Below are positions 42,278-50,447 of a stretch of DNA of 52,171 nucleotides, in pieces. A program made the translations under genes and the position numbers. The notes under the pieces are model-generated. The model saw nothing but the letters and a program-made list of their open reading frames with translations, was not told the DNA's origin and ran no database searches. Source of the DNA: Acidimicrobiaceae bacterium (GTDB lineage Bacteria; Actinomycetota; Acidimicrobiia; Acidimicrobiales; RAAP-2). The DNA lies in NCBI GenBank assembly GCA_003164095.1, contig PLRX01000148.1:1-52171 (forward strand), read 5' to 3'. Positions within the stretch are counted from its first letter, which is position 1; every line of letters begins with the position of its first letter.

Positions 42278-43300
42278 TCACGCTCGCCACCGACGGACGA
42301 GGACAAGCCCGGTGACCAGGAGAACTGCGGCGGTCGCCACGTAGATCAGCGACTCGCGCCACTGGATGGACCAGTAGTTCGTCGCAAGCTGGTAGAACTC
42401 CCCCTCCTGCACGTGATTGTGCGACAGGCAGGCGATGTACCCGGTGGGGAGGATCGGATTCTCCTTCTCACACGTCAGGCCGACCTGTGCCGCCGACATG
42501 TGCCCCGGATGATCGGATCCGTCGACGAACTGGTAGCCCGATCCGAGGTACCACGGTGCCCCGCCGCCCGACGACACGGTCAACGTCGAAAAGCTGCCGC
42601 CGTTCGAGGAGAACGGAACAAATGCCTGAGGTGCCAGGTTCGGGCGGATCGTCGTGACCATCACCAGCGACACGGCGGCGTACATGAGGAGCGCGCCGAC
42701 GATCGACCAGGTGACCCGACGGAGCAGTGCGCCCAGTGCCGCGCCGAGCGAGAATGCGAACACGGTGTAGGCGATGGGCACGATGCCCGTCACCGAGAAC
42801 ACCTCGGGTTGCATCCTGCCTGATCCACTGAACAGCCCGGGCCCGAGAATCGCGCCGATGCCGGAGGCACCGACGTGATGGGACCACCACTGGGCCACCA
42901 GGGTGAGGATCACACTGAGGACCACCAGCGGAAGCCCGACCACCCACCACTTCGTCGTGAGCCACCGCGTCCGGGAGATCCGCTGTGTCCAGGCCAGCCG
43001 GTTGGTGCGGTCGTCCAGTTCGGCTGCTACCAGTGGGACGCCCAGCAGTACCCCGAGGACGCACGGGAAGGCGAGCAGCAGCAAATTGATTGCATCGATT
43101 TGATAGGGAAGGCGGAAGATCGTCGTTCCCTGGTAGAGATTTCGGTAGTGCTCGACGGCATCGCCGGCCACCCGGTACGCCGTCTCGGGCGCCGTGTCGT
43201 ACCAGTGGCCCACGAGTGCCATCCAGATGCTGAGCACGACGGTCAGCCCGGCGGCGATGAGGAGATTGGTCCGGTGTCGTCGGAACGCAAGCCAGATCAT
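42278..43300 (-). CDS. ABC-2 type membrane permease
   Basis: A 340-residue membrane protein with about six helices and one large extracytoplasmic region between the last two (about 225-310, rich in Gly/Ser and with two cysteines). AAELDDRTNRLAWTQRISRTRWL is the amphipathic coupling segment found in many GntR-linked ABC permeases. ATG 43300 overlaps the ATPase gene stop as ATGA. Together they form an exporter; the substrate is unknown, but antibiotic or lipid stress export is common for this layout. Confidence 0.85.
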   Translation of the reverse strand: MIWLAFRRHRTNLLIAAGLTVVLSIWMALVGHWYDTAPETAYRVAGDAVEHYRNLYQGTTIFRLPYQIDAINLLLLAFPCVLGVLLGVPLVAAELDDRTNRLAWTQRISRTRWLTTKWWVVGLPLVVLSVILTLVAQWWSHHVGASGIGAILGPGLFSGSGRMQPEVFSVTGIVPIAYTVFAFSLGAALGALLRRVTWSIVGALLMYAAVSLVMVTTIRPNLAPQAFVPFSSNGGSFSTLTVSSGGGAPWYLGSGYQFVDGSDHPGHMSAAQVGLTCEKENPILPTGYIACLSHNHVQEGEFYQLATNYWSIQWRESLIYVATAAVLLVTGLVLVRRWRA

Positions 43301-44208
43301 TCCGCACGCTCCCGTCCTGGACCTGCGATGGAAGATACGGAGGACATCCCTCCGCCTGCGGCCGGATTGGACAGGTAGCCCAGCACGATCTCCTCGAGGT
43401 TCGGTTCGAGTACCTGCCAGTCGGAGCCGAGGTCGGGCGGTCCGCCACGGACCAGATAGGTCGACTGACGGGAAGTGACGCTCGACGAGACGAGGTCGGC
43501 CCCGGGCGGATCGAACTCCTGCCTGGGGCCGACCAGAATTCGAGGGCCGGCCAGTAGCTCCTCGATGGTCCCGCTGGTCTGCACCCTGGCGGCCGACAGG
43601 ATGATGAGCTCGTCGCAGATCGGCTCGAGCTCGCTCACGATGTGGGAGGACAGGACTACCGTGGTGCCCCGGTCGGCGACCGAGCCGAGGAGTGTCTGGA
43701 GCAACTGACGACGGGCCAGCGGGTCGAGTGCCGCCACCGGCTCGTCGAGCAGGAGCAGGTCCGGCCGCTTGCCCATGCAGACGGCCAGTGCCACCTGGGC
43801 CTGCTGTCCGAGTGAGAGCTTCGCTACCTTGCGTTCGAGGGGTATGCCGAACTCGGCCAACCATCCACGGGCCGCCTCGTCGTCCCACGAGCTGTTGAGT
43901 CGCCGTCCGAACGTGAGCATCTCCTCGACCTTGAAGTTGCCGTACAGGGGTCGGACCTGGTCGAAGTAGCCGATTCGGCCCAGGTGGGCCGTGCCATTCG
44001 GGTCGACGTCCTCGCCGAAGATCCGCACCGAACCGGCAGTGGGCCGGGAGAGGCCGGCAGCCAGCCGGAGGAGGGTCGACTTGCCGGCGCCGTTGGGACC
44101 GACGAGGCCGGTGATCGATCCTTCCCGAACGGTGAGGCTGCAGTCGCGCAGTCCCCAATTCGAGCGGTATCTGCGGCCGAGGCCGATCGTCTCCAGCGCA
44201 GCGGTCAT
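43297..44208 (-). CDS. ABC transporter ATP-binding protein
   Basis: A 303-residue ATPase. Walker A is GLVGPNGAGKSTLLRLAAG, the signature LSLGQQAQVALAVC is a slight variant (LSxGQQ), and Walker B is LLLLDEPVAALDPLARR, with the switch region SSHIVSELE. The C-terminal ~70 residues are typical of ATPases paired with ABC-2 permeases. Its start overlaps the GntR regulator stop by four bases (ATGA). Confidence 0.93.
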   Translation of the reverse strand: MTAALETIGLGRRYRSNWGLRDCSLTVREGSITGLVGPNGAGKSTLLRLAAGLSRPTAGSVRIFGEDVDPNGTAHLGRIGYFDQVRPLYGNFKVEEMLTFGRRLNSSWDDEAARGWLAEFGIPLERKVAKLSLGQQAQVALAVCMGKRPDLLLLDEPVAALDPLARRQLLQTLLGSVADRGTTVVLSSHIVSELEPICDELIILSAARVQTSGTIEELLAGPRILVGPRQEFDPPGADLVSSSVTSRQSTYLVRGGPPDLGSDWQVLEPNLEEIVLGYLSNPAAGGGMSSVSSIAGPGRERAE

Positions 44209-44609
44209 CGCGGATCCTCCCTCGGTGTGGTTCGCATGGCTTCCGCCACCAGCGCGGCGATCCCCTCGTCATCGAGCCCGGCCTCCCGGGCAGTGCGGAC
44301 CCACTTCTCGAGGGTGTGCTGCAGGTCGGCCCGTTGCTCGGGCGCGGCGTCCAGCGACCGCTTTACGAAGGTGCCGCTGCCCGGACGCCCCTCTGTCAGC
44401 CCTTGCTGCTCGAGCTCGCGGTAGGAGCGATGGACGGTGTTGGGGTTGATGGCGATCTGGCGGACGACGTCGCGCACCGTGGGCAGCTGGTCACCCGGGC
44501 GGAGGATCCCGAGCCGGAGTGCGTGGCGAACCTGGTCGACCAGTTGCCGGTAGGCGGGTACCCCGGAGGTGCGGTCGAGGCGGAACTCGATCGTCGGCTC
44601 GGGACCCAT
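44205..44609 (-). CDS. GntR-family (YtrA-type) regulator
   Basis: A 134-residue regulator with an N-terminal winged helix: IEFRLDRTSGVPAYRQLVDQVRHAL, GDQLPTVRDVVRQIAINPNTVHRSYRELEQQGL, then GSGTFV. The short C terminus without a ligand domain is the YtrA subfamily, which controls adjacent ABC exporters. It is the first gene of the regulator-ATPase-permease operon. The ATG is only six bases from a -10 and the operator overlaps the promoter, so self-repression is likely. Confidence 0.92.
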   Translation of the reverse strand: MGPEPTIEFRLDRTSGVPAYRQLVDQVRHALRLGILRPGDQLPTVRDVVRQIAINPNTVHRSYRELEQQGLTEGRPGSGTFVKRSLDAAPEQRADLQHTLEKWVRTAREAGLDDEGIAALVAEAMRTTPREDPR

Positions 44610-44615
44610 CGTCTC

Positions 44616-44644
44616 AATGTACTAATACATTAATACAATTGCAA
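44616..44644 (-). promoter_or_regulatory. Leaderless promoter and operator of the GntR-ABC operon
   Basis: On the minus strand TTGCAA (44644-44639), a 17-base spacer and TACATT (44621-44616) are followed by six bases and the ATG. The inverted repeat AATGTA-N4-TACATT (44616-44631) covers the -10 and half the spacer. This is an AT-rich island in a GC-rich window. Confidence 0.65.
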
Positions 44645-44900
44645 GCGCATGCGGAGGTGTCGTCCGCCTGTCCTCCCTGTTCACCGGCCTATTGACCTGG
44701 CGAACCCGGAGTTGGCAGGTACACTGGGGGTCGTGGTCGGGCGAGTGCCCACCACCGGGGTCTTCCTCATCCTGTTCTCCCGGCCTTCCGCATCGGCTCG
44801 GACAATGACCCGAGGCGGGCCCGTACGCAGCCGTGACTCGCACGGTGCTGACGGTCGGCTCCGGCCGTCGCTGAACGATGAGAGAGAGTTTCTGAACCCC
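44645..44900 (+). other. Upstream leader region of the DEAD-box helicase gene
   Basis: A 256-base stretch without a supported gene. TACACT at 44720-44725 is a candidate -10, with TTGACC at 44692-44697 rather far upstream (22 bases). A bulged hairpin (44733-44754, GGGC-GAGT-GCCC core) and a second at 44850-44869 are visible. The helicase frame is open throughout, but third-position GC is lower than in the gene. Confidence 0.4.
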
Positions 44901-46136
44901 ATGACCACACTCGCCGATCCGGCGGACCGCGCCGTCGAGACCGATCCCGACGCACTCCTACCTAAGCATCAGAAGTCGTTCGCCGAACTCGGCGTCGACC
45001 CTGCCATCGTCGGTGCCCTCGAAGAGCAGGGCATCCACGCCCCCTTCGCCATCCAGGCCATGACCGTGGAGGACGCCCTCGCCGGTCGCGACGTCTGTGG
45101 CAAGGCGAAGACCGGCTCCGGCAAGACGTTGGCCTTCGGTGTGCCGCTGCTGCAACGCACCATGGCGTCGCCGTCGACCGAGCCGGGGCGCCCGAAGGCG
45201 CTCGTCCTCGTCCCGACCCGTGAGCTCGCCGTCCAGGTGAGCGAGGTGTTCGAGCCCCTGGCCGAGGCCGCCGGCCTCAAGACCGTCGCCGTCTACGGCG
45301 GTGCCGACATCGAACGGCAGATCAAGAAGCTCCGGCGGGGCGTCGACGTGATCATCGCCACCCCCGGGCGCCTCATCGACCTCGGCGACCGCGGCGAGCT
45401 GTCCGTGGCCGACCTCGAGACGCTGGTCCTCGACGAGGCCGACCGTATGGCCGACATGGGGTTCATGCCCCAGGTCGAGTGGGTGCTGCGCCGCCTGGAG
45501 CGTGACCACCAGACCCTGCTGTTCTCGGCCACCCTCGACGGTGCCGTCGACCGCCTCGTCAGTCGCTACATGACCGACCCCGTCCTCCACGAGGTCGCCT
45601 CGCCCACGACGACCGTCGAGGAGATGGAGCACCGCTTCATCGAGGTCCACCAGATGGACCGGGTCAAGGTCTGCGCCGCCATCTGCCGCAGTGCCGACAA
45701 GGTCCTCGTGTTCGTCCGCACCAAGCACGGCTGCGACCGGCTCGTCGAGCAGCTGGGCAAGGAGGGCGTCCGCGCCGGCGCCATCCACGGCGACCTGCGC
45801 CAGGCGCAGCGCGAGCGGACCCTCAAGGACTTCACGGAGGGCAAGCTGCACGTGCTCGTGGCCACCGACGTGGCCGCACGTGGCCTGCACATCGACGCCG
45901 TCGACGTGGTCATCCACTTCGACCCACCGGAGGACCACAAGGCCTACCTCCACCGCTCCGGACGCACCGCCCGCGCCGGTTCGGCCGGCCTCGTGGTGTC
46001 GCTGGTGCAGTGGAACCAGATCCTCGAGATCGAGCGTATCCAGACTCGCATCGGCACGCGCATGCCCATCGTCGAGATGTTCTCGAACGATCCCCGGCTC
46101 GCCGACCTGGTCGGCTGGACTCCCGAGCAGTCCTGA
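44901..46136 (+). CDS. DEAD-box ATP-dependent RNA helicase (RhlE-like)
   Basis: A 411-residue RNA helicase. The Q motif region is FAELGVDPAIVGALEEQG, motif I AKTGSGKT, Ia PTRELAVQV, Ib TPGRLI, II LDEADRMADMG, III SAT, IV VFVRTKHGCDRL, V ATDVAARGLHI and VI HRSGRTARAGS. It lacks the long C-terminal RNA-binding tail of DeaD. ATG 44901 is used although the frame is open upstream; a GTG at 44733, seven bases after a -10-like TACACT, would add 56 residues. Confidence 0.93.
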   Translation: MTTLADPADRAVETDPDALLPKHQKSFAELGVDPAIVGALEEQGIHAPFAIQAMTVEDALAGRDVCGKAKTGSGKTLAFGVPLLQRTMASPSTEPGRPKALVLVPTRELAVQVSEVFEPLAEAAGLKTVAVYGGADIERQIKKLRRGVDVIIATPGRLIDLGDRGELSVADLETLVLDEADRMADMGFMPQVEWVLRRLERDHQTLLFSATLDGAVDRLVSRYMTDPVLHEVASPTTTVEEMEHRFIEVHQMDRVKVCAAICRSADKVLVFVRTKHGCDRLVEQLGKEGVRAGAIHGDLRQAQRERTLKDFTEGKLHVLVATDVAARGLHIDAVDVVIHFDPPEDHKAYLHRSGRTARAGSAGLVVSLVQWNQILEIERIQTRIGTRMPIVEMFSNDPRLADLVGWTPEQS

Positions 46137-46214
46137 CGACACTGCACCGGGTCGCACGTCCGGACCGGTGACCACCGCCGGACGGCCGCCCCACCACACC
46201 CCGAGGAGCGTCGC

Positions 46215-46961
46215 GTGCCCGATCGATCTGAACCGCTGACCATCGACGACGGGTCCGAGGACGTCAGCCGGATCCTGGTCGTCACCGCACATCCCGACGA
46301 CGTCGACTTCGCCGCCGCCGGTTCGGTGGCGACCTGGACCGGCCGTGGCATCGACGTGTCCTACTGCATCGCCACCGACGGCGACGCCGGCGGGTCCGAC
46401 CACTCGATCACCCGGGCCGAGATGGCGTCCATCCGCCGCGAGGAGCAGTTGGAGGCCGCCCGCGCCGTCGGGGTCACCGACGTCACCTTCCTGGGGTTCC
46501 CCGACGGGCGGGTCACGGCGAGCCTCGACCTGCGGGCCGCCATCTCCCGGGTGATCCGCCTGGTGCGCCCCGACCGGGTCGTCAGCCAGTCGCCCGAGCG
46601 GAACTGGGAGCGGATCTACGCGAGTCACCCCGACCACCTGGCCACCGCCGAGGCGGCGGCCTGCGCCGTCTATCCCGACGCACGGAACCCGTTCGCCTTC
46701 CCCGAGCTGCTGGAGGAGGGTCTCGAGCCCCACACCGTGCCCGAGCTCTGGGTGATGGCCACCGAGCGGGCCAACCGCGTCGTCGACGCCACCGACGCCT
46801 ACGACCGGAAGCTGGCCGCCCTCAGGTCCCACCGGAGCCAGGTGGGCGACGGCGCCCACCTCGACGAGCTCCTCCGCAGCTGGATGACCGGCACCGCACT
46901 GGCCGCCGGCCTGCCCGAGGGCCGGCTCGCCGAGGCGTTCCACGTGGTCAACACGGCCTAG
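46215..46961 (+). CDS. PIG-L family zinc deacetylase
   Basis: A 248-residue LmbE/PIG-L hydrolase. Zinc ligands are in VVTAHPDDVDF (His and Asp) and the later YASHPDHLATAEAA (His). The family includes MshB and mycothiol conjugate amidase (Mca) as well as other GlcNAc deacetylases; the GFPDGRV and SHPDH motifs fit this group, but nothing shows which. A motif shared with the cfa-yccF repeats (GCACGTCCGGACC) occurs 49 bases upstream of GTG 46215. Its stop overlaps the next start by one base. Confidence 0.87.
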   Translation: MPDRSEPLTIDDGSEDVSRILVVTAHPDDVDFAAAGSVATWTGRGIDVSYCIATDGDAGGSDHSITRAEMASIRREEQLEAARAVGVTDVTFLGFPDGRVTASLDLRAAISRVIRLVRPDRVVSQSPERNWERIYASHPDHLATAEAAACAVYPDARNPFAFPELLEEGLEPHTVPELWVMATERANRVVDATDAYDRKLAALRSHRSQVGDGAHLDELLRSWMTGTALAAGLPEGRLAEAFHVVNTA

Positions 46962-47686
46962 TGGCCGCGACGCCGGACCCGCGGGCCGCCCTTCCGTGGG
47001 CGGTACTCCAGCACGTCGCCCACGAGGGCCCGGGCTCGATCGGCGCGGCGCTGGCCGACTGCGGCATCGATGTGGTCGGGGTGCGTCCCGACCTGGAGGA
47101 GCGGCTGCCGACCGCCGATCAGCTGTCCGGCCTGGTGGTGATGGGTGGCCCCATGGGCGTCCACGACGACCACGCCTGGCTCGGGCCCGAGCGGGACCTG
47201 CTGCGCGACGCAGTCGAGCGCGGCCTGCCTGTCCTGGGCGTGTGCCTCGGTGCCCAACAGCTGGCCGCGGCCCTCGGGGCCGAGGTCACCACCGGCCCGC
47301 GTGAGGAGGTGGGCCCGGGTGAGGTCGAGCTCACCGCGGAGGGGCGCCGGGACCCGGTGCTCGGGCCCGAGTACAACGGGCTGTCGGGCACCACCGTGCC
47401 GTGCGTGCACTGGCACCGCGACACGTTCGCCCTGCCCTCCGGCGCCGTGCACCTGGCGGCCACGCGGCAGTCCCCCCACCAGGCGTTCCGGATCGGCGAT
47501 CGTGCGTACGGACTGCAGTTCCACCTCGAGGTCGACGCGGCACTCGCCGACGCGTGGCGCCGAATGTTGCCTGACGGCGTCGCGCTCGGTGCCGACGACG
47601 TCGCACGGGTCGAGGACGTCGGTCGGCGCGTGCTGCGGCGATTCGTCGACGTGACGACTGACGCCTCCGATCAGGGTAGGTCGTGA
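46961..47686 (+). CDS. Class I glutamine amidotransferase-like protein
   Basis: A 241-residue protein with the GATase-1 fold. The nucleophile is in VLGVCLGAQQLA and the histidine and glutamate are in GLQFHLEVD, so the triad is complete. VVMGGPMGVHDDHAWLGPE matches the group annotated as GMP synthase-like amidotransferases, which lack a synthetase domain. Its acceptor partner is unknown. GTG 46961 overlaps the deacetylase stop (TAGTG); its own stop overlaps the HlyIII start. Confidence 0.87.
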   Translation: MAATPDPRAALPWAVLQHVAHEGPGSIGAALADCGIDVVGVRPDLEERLPTADQLSGLVVMGGPMGVHDDHAWLGPERDLLRDAVERGLPVLGVCLGAQQLAAALGAEVTTGPREEVGPGEVELTAEGRRDPVLGPEYNGLSGTTVPCVHWHRDTFALPSGAVHLAATRQSPHQAFRIGDRAYGLQFHLEVDAALADAWRRMLPDGVALGADDVARVEDVGRRVLRRFVDVTTDASDQGRS

Positions 47687-48384
47687 GCGGCGGACCGGGT
47701 GCGGCGCCCGCCACCGTCGACCCGGAGGACGAGGACGGCGAGGGACCGGTCAAGCCGAGACTGCGGGGCATCCTCCACGAGATCGCCTTCTTCGTGTCGC
47801 TGGTGTCGGGCGCATGGCTGGTGTGGGACGCACCGACGACCTCGTCGAAGTTGGTGTGCCTGATCTACGCCTGTGCGATCTCACTGCTGTTCGGCGTGAG
47901 CGCGCTGTTCCACCGCCACACCTGGGGCCCCGTCGGCCGCCGACGCATGCGCCGGGCCGACCACTCGACGATCTTCATCGCCATCGCCGGGTCCTACACG
48001 GCGGTGGCGGGCATCGCTCTCACGGGCTGGCCCCGGACCGCGGTGCTGCTCATCGTCTGGATCGGGGCGGCGGTGGGGATCACCCTCCGCCAGGTCTGGC
48101 TGGACGCCCCCAAGTGGGTGATCGCCCTGCCCTACGGCGTGGTGGGTTGGGCCGCGGTCGTGGTCCTGCCGCAGTTGGAGCGGGCACTCGGACCCGCCGG
48201 TTTCGTGTTCCTGCTCCTCGGGGGCCTCGCCTACTCGGCGGGAGCAGTGGTCTACGCCCTGAAGAAGCCGAACCCGGTCCCCGGCGTGTTCGGTTACCAC
48301 GAGGTGTTCCACGCCTGCACCATCGTCGGGGCGGTGCTCCACTTCGTCGTCATCGCCGTGTACGTCCTGCCACTCGCGAGCTGA
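47683..48384 (+). CDS. Haemolysin III/PAQR-family membrane protein
   Basis: A 233-residue protein with seven hydrophobic helices. The zinc-site motifs of the HlyIII (YqfA/PAQR-related) family are seen: SALFHRHTW, ADHSTIFIAIAGSYT near the middle, and YHEVFHACTIVGAVLHF at the end. Function in bacteria is uncertain despite the name. GTG 47683 overlaps the amidotransferase stop as GTGA. The N-terminal ~30 residues are acidic and cytoplasmic. Confidence 0.9.
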   Translation: MSGGPGAAPATVDPEDEDGEGPVKPRLRGILHEIAFFVSLVSGAWLVWDAPTTSSKLVCLIYACAISLLFGVSALFHRHTWGPVGRRRMRRADHSTIFIAIAGSYTAVAGIALTGWPRTAVLLIVWIGAAVGITLRQVWLDAPKWVIALPYGVVGWAAVVVLPQLERALGPAGFVFLLLGGLAYSAGAVVYALKKPNPVPGVFGYHEVFHACTIVGAVLHFVVIAVYVLPLAS

Positions 48385-48441
48385 ACCCGGCCCCCACCCG
48401 CGACCGGCCATCGTCCGCCGTCCGGTGTCTACGATCGACCC

Positions 48442-48669
48442 ATGGCCCTCACCGTGTTCGGCGTCGTCGTACTCACCCTCATGATGACCATGTACGCCCT
48501 GGAGCATCGTGGCAACGCCTACGTCGCCGCCTTCGCCGTGGGGTGCGCGCTCTCGTCGGCGTACGGCTTCGCCTCGGGGGCATGGCCGTTCGGCGTTGTG
48601 GAGGCCGTCTGGACGGTGGTCGCCGCCCGCCGCTGGTGGTCGACCGCCCGTCCGGCACCTGCAGGCTGA
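48442..48669 (+). CDS. Small two-helix membrane protein
   Basis: A 75-residue protein with two hydrophobic segments (about residues 2-17 and 25-62 in part), an R-rich turn (ARRWW) and a short tail. I do not assign a family. ATG 48442 is supported by hydrophobic codon use from the first residue and by lack of another gene here. Similar short proteins often follow HlyIII-type genes, but no role can be stated. Confidence 0.65.
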   Translation: MALTVFGVVVLTLMMTMYALEHRGNAYVAAFAVGCALSSAYGFASGAWPFGVVEAVWTVVAARRWWSTARPAPAG

Positions 48670-48721
48670 GGAGCGCTGCACCGACTGGCCCGCCGTCGCG
48701 CCGCGTGGGACTGTGGAGGTG

Positions 48722-49804
48722 ATGACGGAGCGCACACGACTGGTGGTCTGCGAGGGTGACGAGACGGGTCAGGAGCTGCTCGACGAGGCGCTCCGGGTGC
48801 TCGACCCGTCCGTCGTGGGCGTCCCGCTCGACCTCGTCCGGTTCGACCTCTCCCTCGAGAACCGGCGCCGCACCAAGAACGCCGTGGTGTCCGAGGCCGC
48901 CGAGGCCATGGTCGAGGTGGGGCTCGGGCTCAAGGCGGCGACGATCACCCCGCCCGAGACCGGCGACGTCGGCTCCCCCAACCGCATCCTGCGCGAAGGG
49001 GTCGGCGGCTCGGTGATCGTGCGGACGGGGCGCCGGATCCCGGGCGTCGTGCCGCTCGCACCCGTGGTCCATCCGATCGTTGTGGTGCGGATGGCCGTGG
49101 GGGACGCCTACGGGGCTGCCGAAGGACGCGACGGCACGCCGGGCGATCCCGGTGAGCAGGCGTGGCGGACCGAGCGGATCGACCGGTCGGTGTGCCGGTC
49201 GGTGGCCGAGTACTCGTTCCGGGCCGCTGCCGGACTCGGTGCCTGCGTGTTCGGCGGCCCGAAGTGGACGGTCTCCACCGTCTACGAGGGCATGCTCAAG
49301 GAGGAGATGGACGCGGCTGCGGGCCGCCATCCCGATGTGCCGTACCGGCCGATGCTGATCGATGCCGCCTATGCCGGTCTGCTGACCGAGGCAGACGACC
49401 AGTCGCTCGTGATCCCGGCGCTCAACCGTGACGGCGACTGCCTGTCGGACCTCGTCCTCGCGCTCTTCGGCTCGATCGCCGGCGCCGAGTCGGTCCTCCT
49501 CGCGCTCGACGACGACCTGCATCCGACGGTGGCCATGGCCGAGGCACCTCACGGCACGGCGCCGTCGCTGATGGGCAAGAACGTGGCCAATCCGATGGCC
49601 ATGCTGCTGGCCTGTGCCGCCGCGCTCGATCACGCGTCGATCGTCCAGGGTCATGCCGTGTCGGACGCCGCGATGGCCATCCGTGAGGCCACGCTCGGAG
49701 CGGCGGCCGACGGCATCCGCACCTTCGATCTCGGCGGCGACGCCACGACGAGCGGGGTCGTCGACGAGGTGATCCGCCGGATGCGGGAGCACCCGGGTTC
49801 CTGA
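48722..49804 (+). CDS. Isocitrate/isopropylmalate-type decarboxylating dehydrogenase
   Basis: Beta-decarboxylating dehydrogenase of 360 residues. Family motifs are SPNRILREGVGG (substrate binding), RPMLIDAAYAGLL, LNRDGDCLSDLVLALFGSIAG (metal binding, N-x2-GDxLSD) and EAPHGTAPSLMGKNVANP (NAD binding). The N terminus CEGDETGQELLDEALRVL corresponds to the usual GDGIGxE strand but reads GDETGQE. The substrate (isocitrate, isopropylmalate, tartrate or homoisocitrate) cannot be told; no leu genes are here. ATG 48722 is preferred; GTG 48719 is adjacent and GGAGG lies just upstream. Confidence 0.85.
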   Translation: MTERTRLVVCEGDETGQELLDEALRVLDPSVVGVPLDLVRFDLSLENRRRTKNAVVSEAAEAMVEVGLGLKAATITPPETGDVGSPNRILREGVGGSVIVRTGRRIPGVVPLAPVVHPIVVVRMAVGDAYGAAEGRDGTPGDPGEQAWRTERIDRSVCRSVAEYSFRAAAGLGACVFGGPKWTVSTVYEGMLKEEMDAAAGRHPDVPYRPMLIDAAYAGLLTEADDQSLVIPALNRDGDCLSDLVLALFGSIAGAESVLLALDDDLHPTVAMAEAPHGTAPSLMGKNVANPMAMLLACAAALDHASIVQGHAVSDAAMAIREATLGAAADGIRTFDLGGDATTSGVVDEVIRRMREHPGS

Positions 49805-49909
49805 GCCCGCTGGATCGGGGAGCGGACCTGTTCCGCGCCCTCATTCGTCTTCGTCGTGCCGTCTCGACCACCCGGCGCGCGGCGACACACCTGTTCCAGC
49901 CACGCAACG

Positions 49910-49925
49910 TCTTGTGATCACAAGA
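49910..49925. promoter_or_regulatory. Perfect 16-bp palindrome TCTTGTGATCACAAGA
   Basis: Perfect dyad of 16 bp, extended by CAA and TTG arms to 22 of 26 matching positions (49905-49930). It lies 93 bases before the DUF3303-like gene and 105 after the dehydrogenase stop. TTGTGA halves resemble Crp/Fnr half-sites, but without the 6-base spacer of a Crp site. No strong -10 can be assigned. The rest of 49805-50018 holds no gene. Confidence 0.7.
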
Positions 49926-50018
49926 ACTTGCCATCCGCGATTGCATCCGTGGGCTTTCCAGGGGAGGCTCGGTGCTGGCGGGAGGCGAGTGTTCCCCCGG
50001 CGGACAAGGAGATTCACC

Positions 50019-50333
50019 ATGCACCTCATCACGACGTGGAAGAGCCGTCCCCTGAGCCCGGCGCAGTTCGACCGGCTCATGACGGTATGGGGCAAGCTCG
50101 AGGAGCGGACGGCGGCCGACTCCAGTGGCGAGCGGGTCTGTTGGTTCCAGTTCAGCGACGGCTCCGGTGGGGTCACCATCGACAAGGTGAAGGACGTCGA
50201 GGCGGCGCTGTCGCTCGGCCTCGAGCAGTCGCTGACGCTGGGTGAATTCCTCGAGCTCGACACCAAGATCGGCCTCGACCTCGAGTCCTCACTGCCCGTG
50301 ATCATCAAGGCCCAGGAGAACGCCAAGGGCTGA
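50019..50333 (+). CDS. Small DUF3303-like protein
   Basis: A 104-residue protein beginning MHLITTWKSRPLSPAQFDRL, with a ferredoxin-like beta-alpha-beta pattern (WFQFSDGSGGVTIDKV, then a helix). It resembles the DUF3303 group of small soluble proteins, whose function is not known. AAGGAGA seven bases upstream supports ATG 50019. It appears monocistronic, behind the palindrome at 49910-49925. Confidence 0.75.
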   Translation: MHLITTWKSRPLSPAQFDRLMTVWGKLEERTAADSSGERVCWFQFSDGSGGVTIDKVKDVEAALSLGLEQSLTLGEFLELDTKIGLDLESSLPVIIKAQENAKG

Positions 50334-50447
50334 ACCCCACGCTGCATCCGTGACGTCGCACGGCCCCGAGCCCCCGCCCGGCGCCGTTGCGCGTCCGGTC
50401 GGCAGCCACCGGTCGAGTCGCTCGGGCCCGGCACTACCATCGCCGGC

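Noticed and set aside
44958-46943. Minus-strand open frame of about 660 codons over the helicase and PIG-L genes
   Set aside because: Antisense shadow; both plus-strand genes have complete catalytic motifs.
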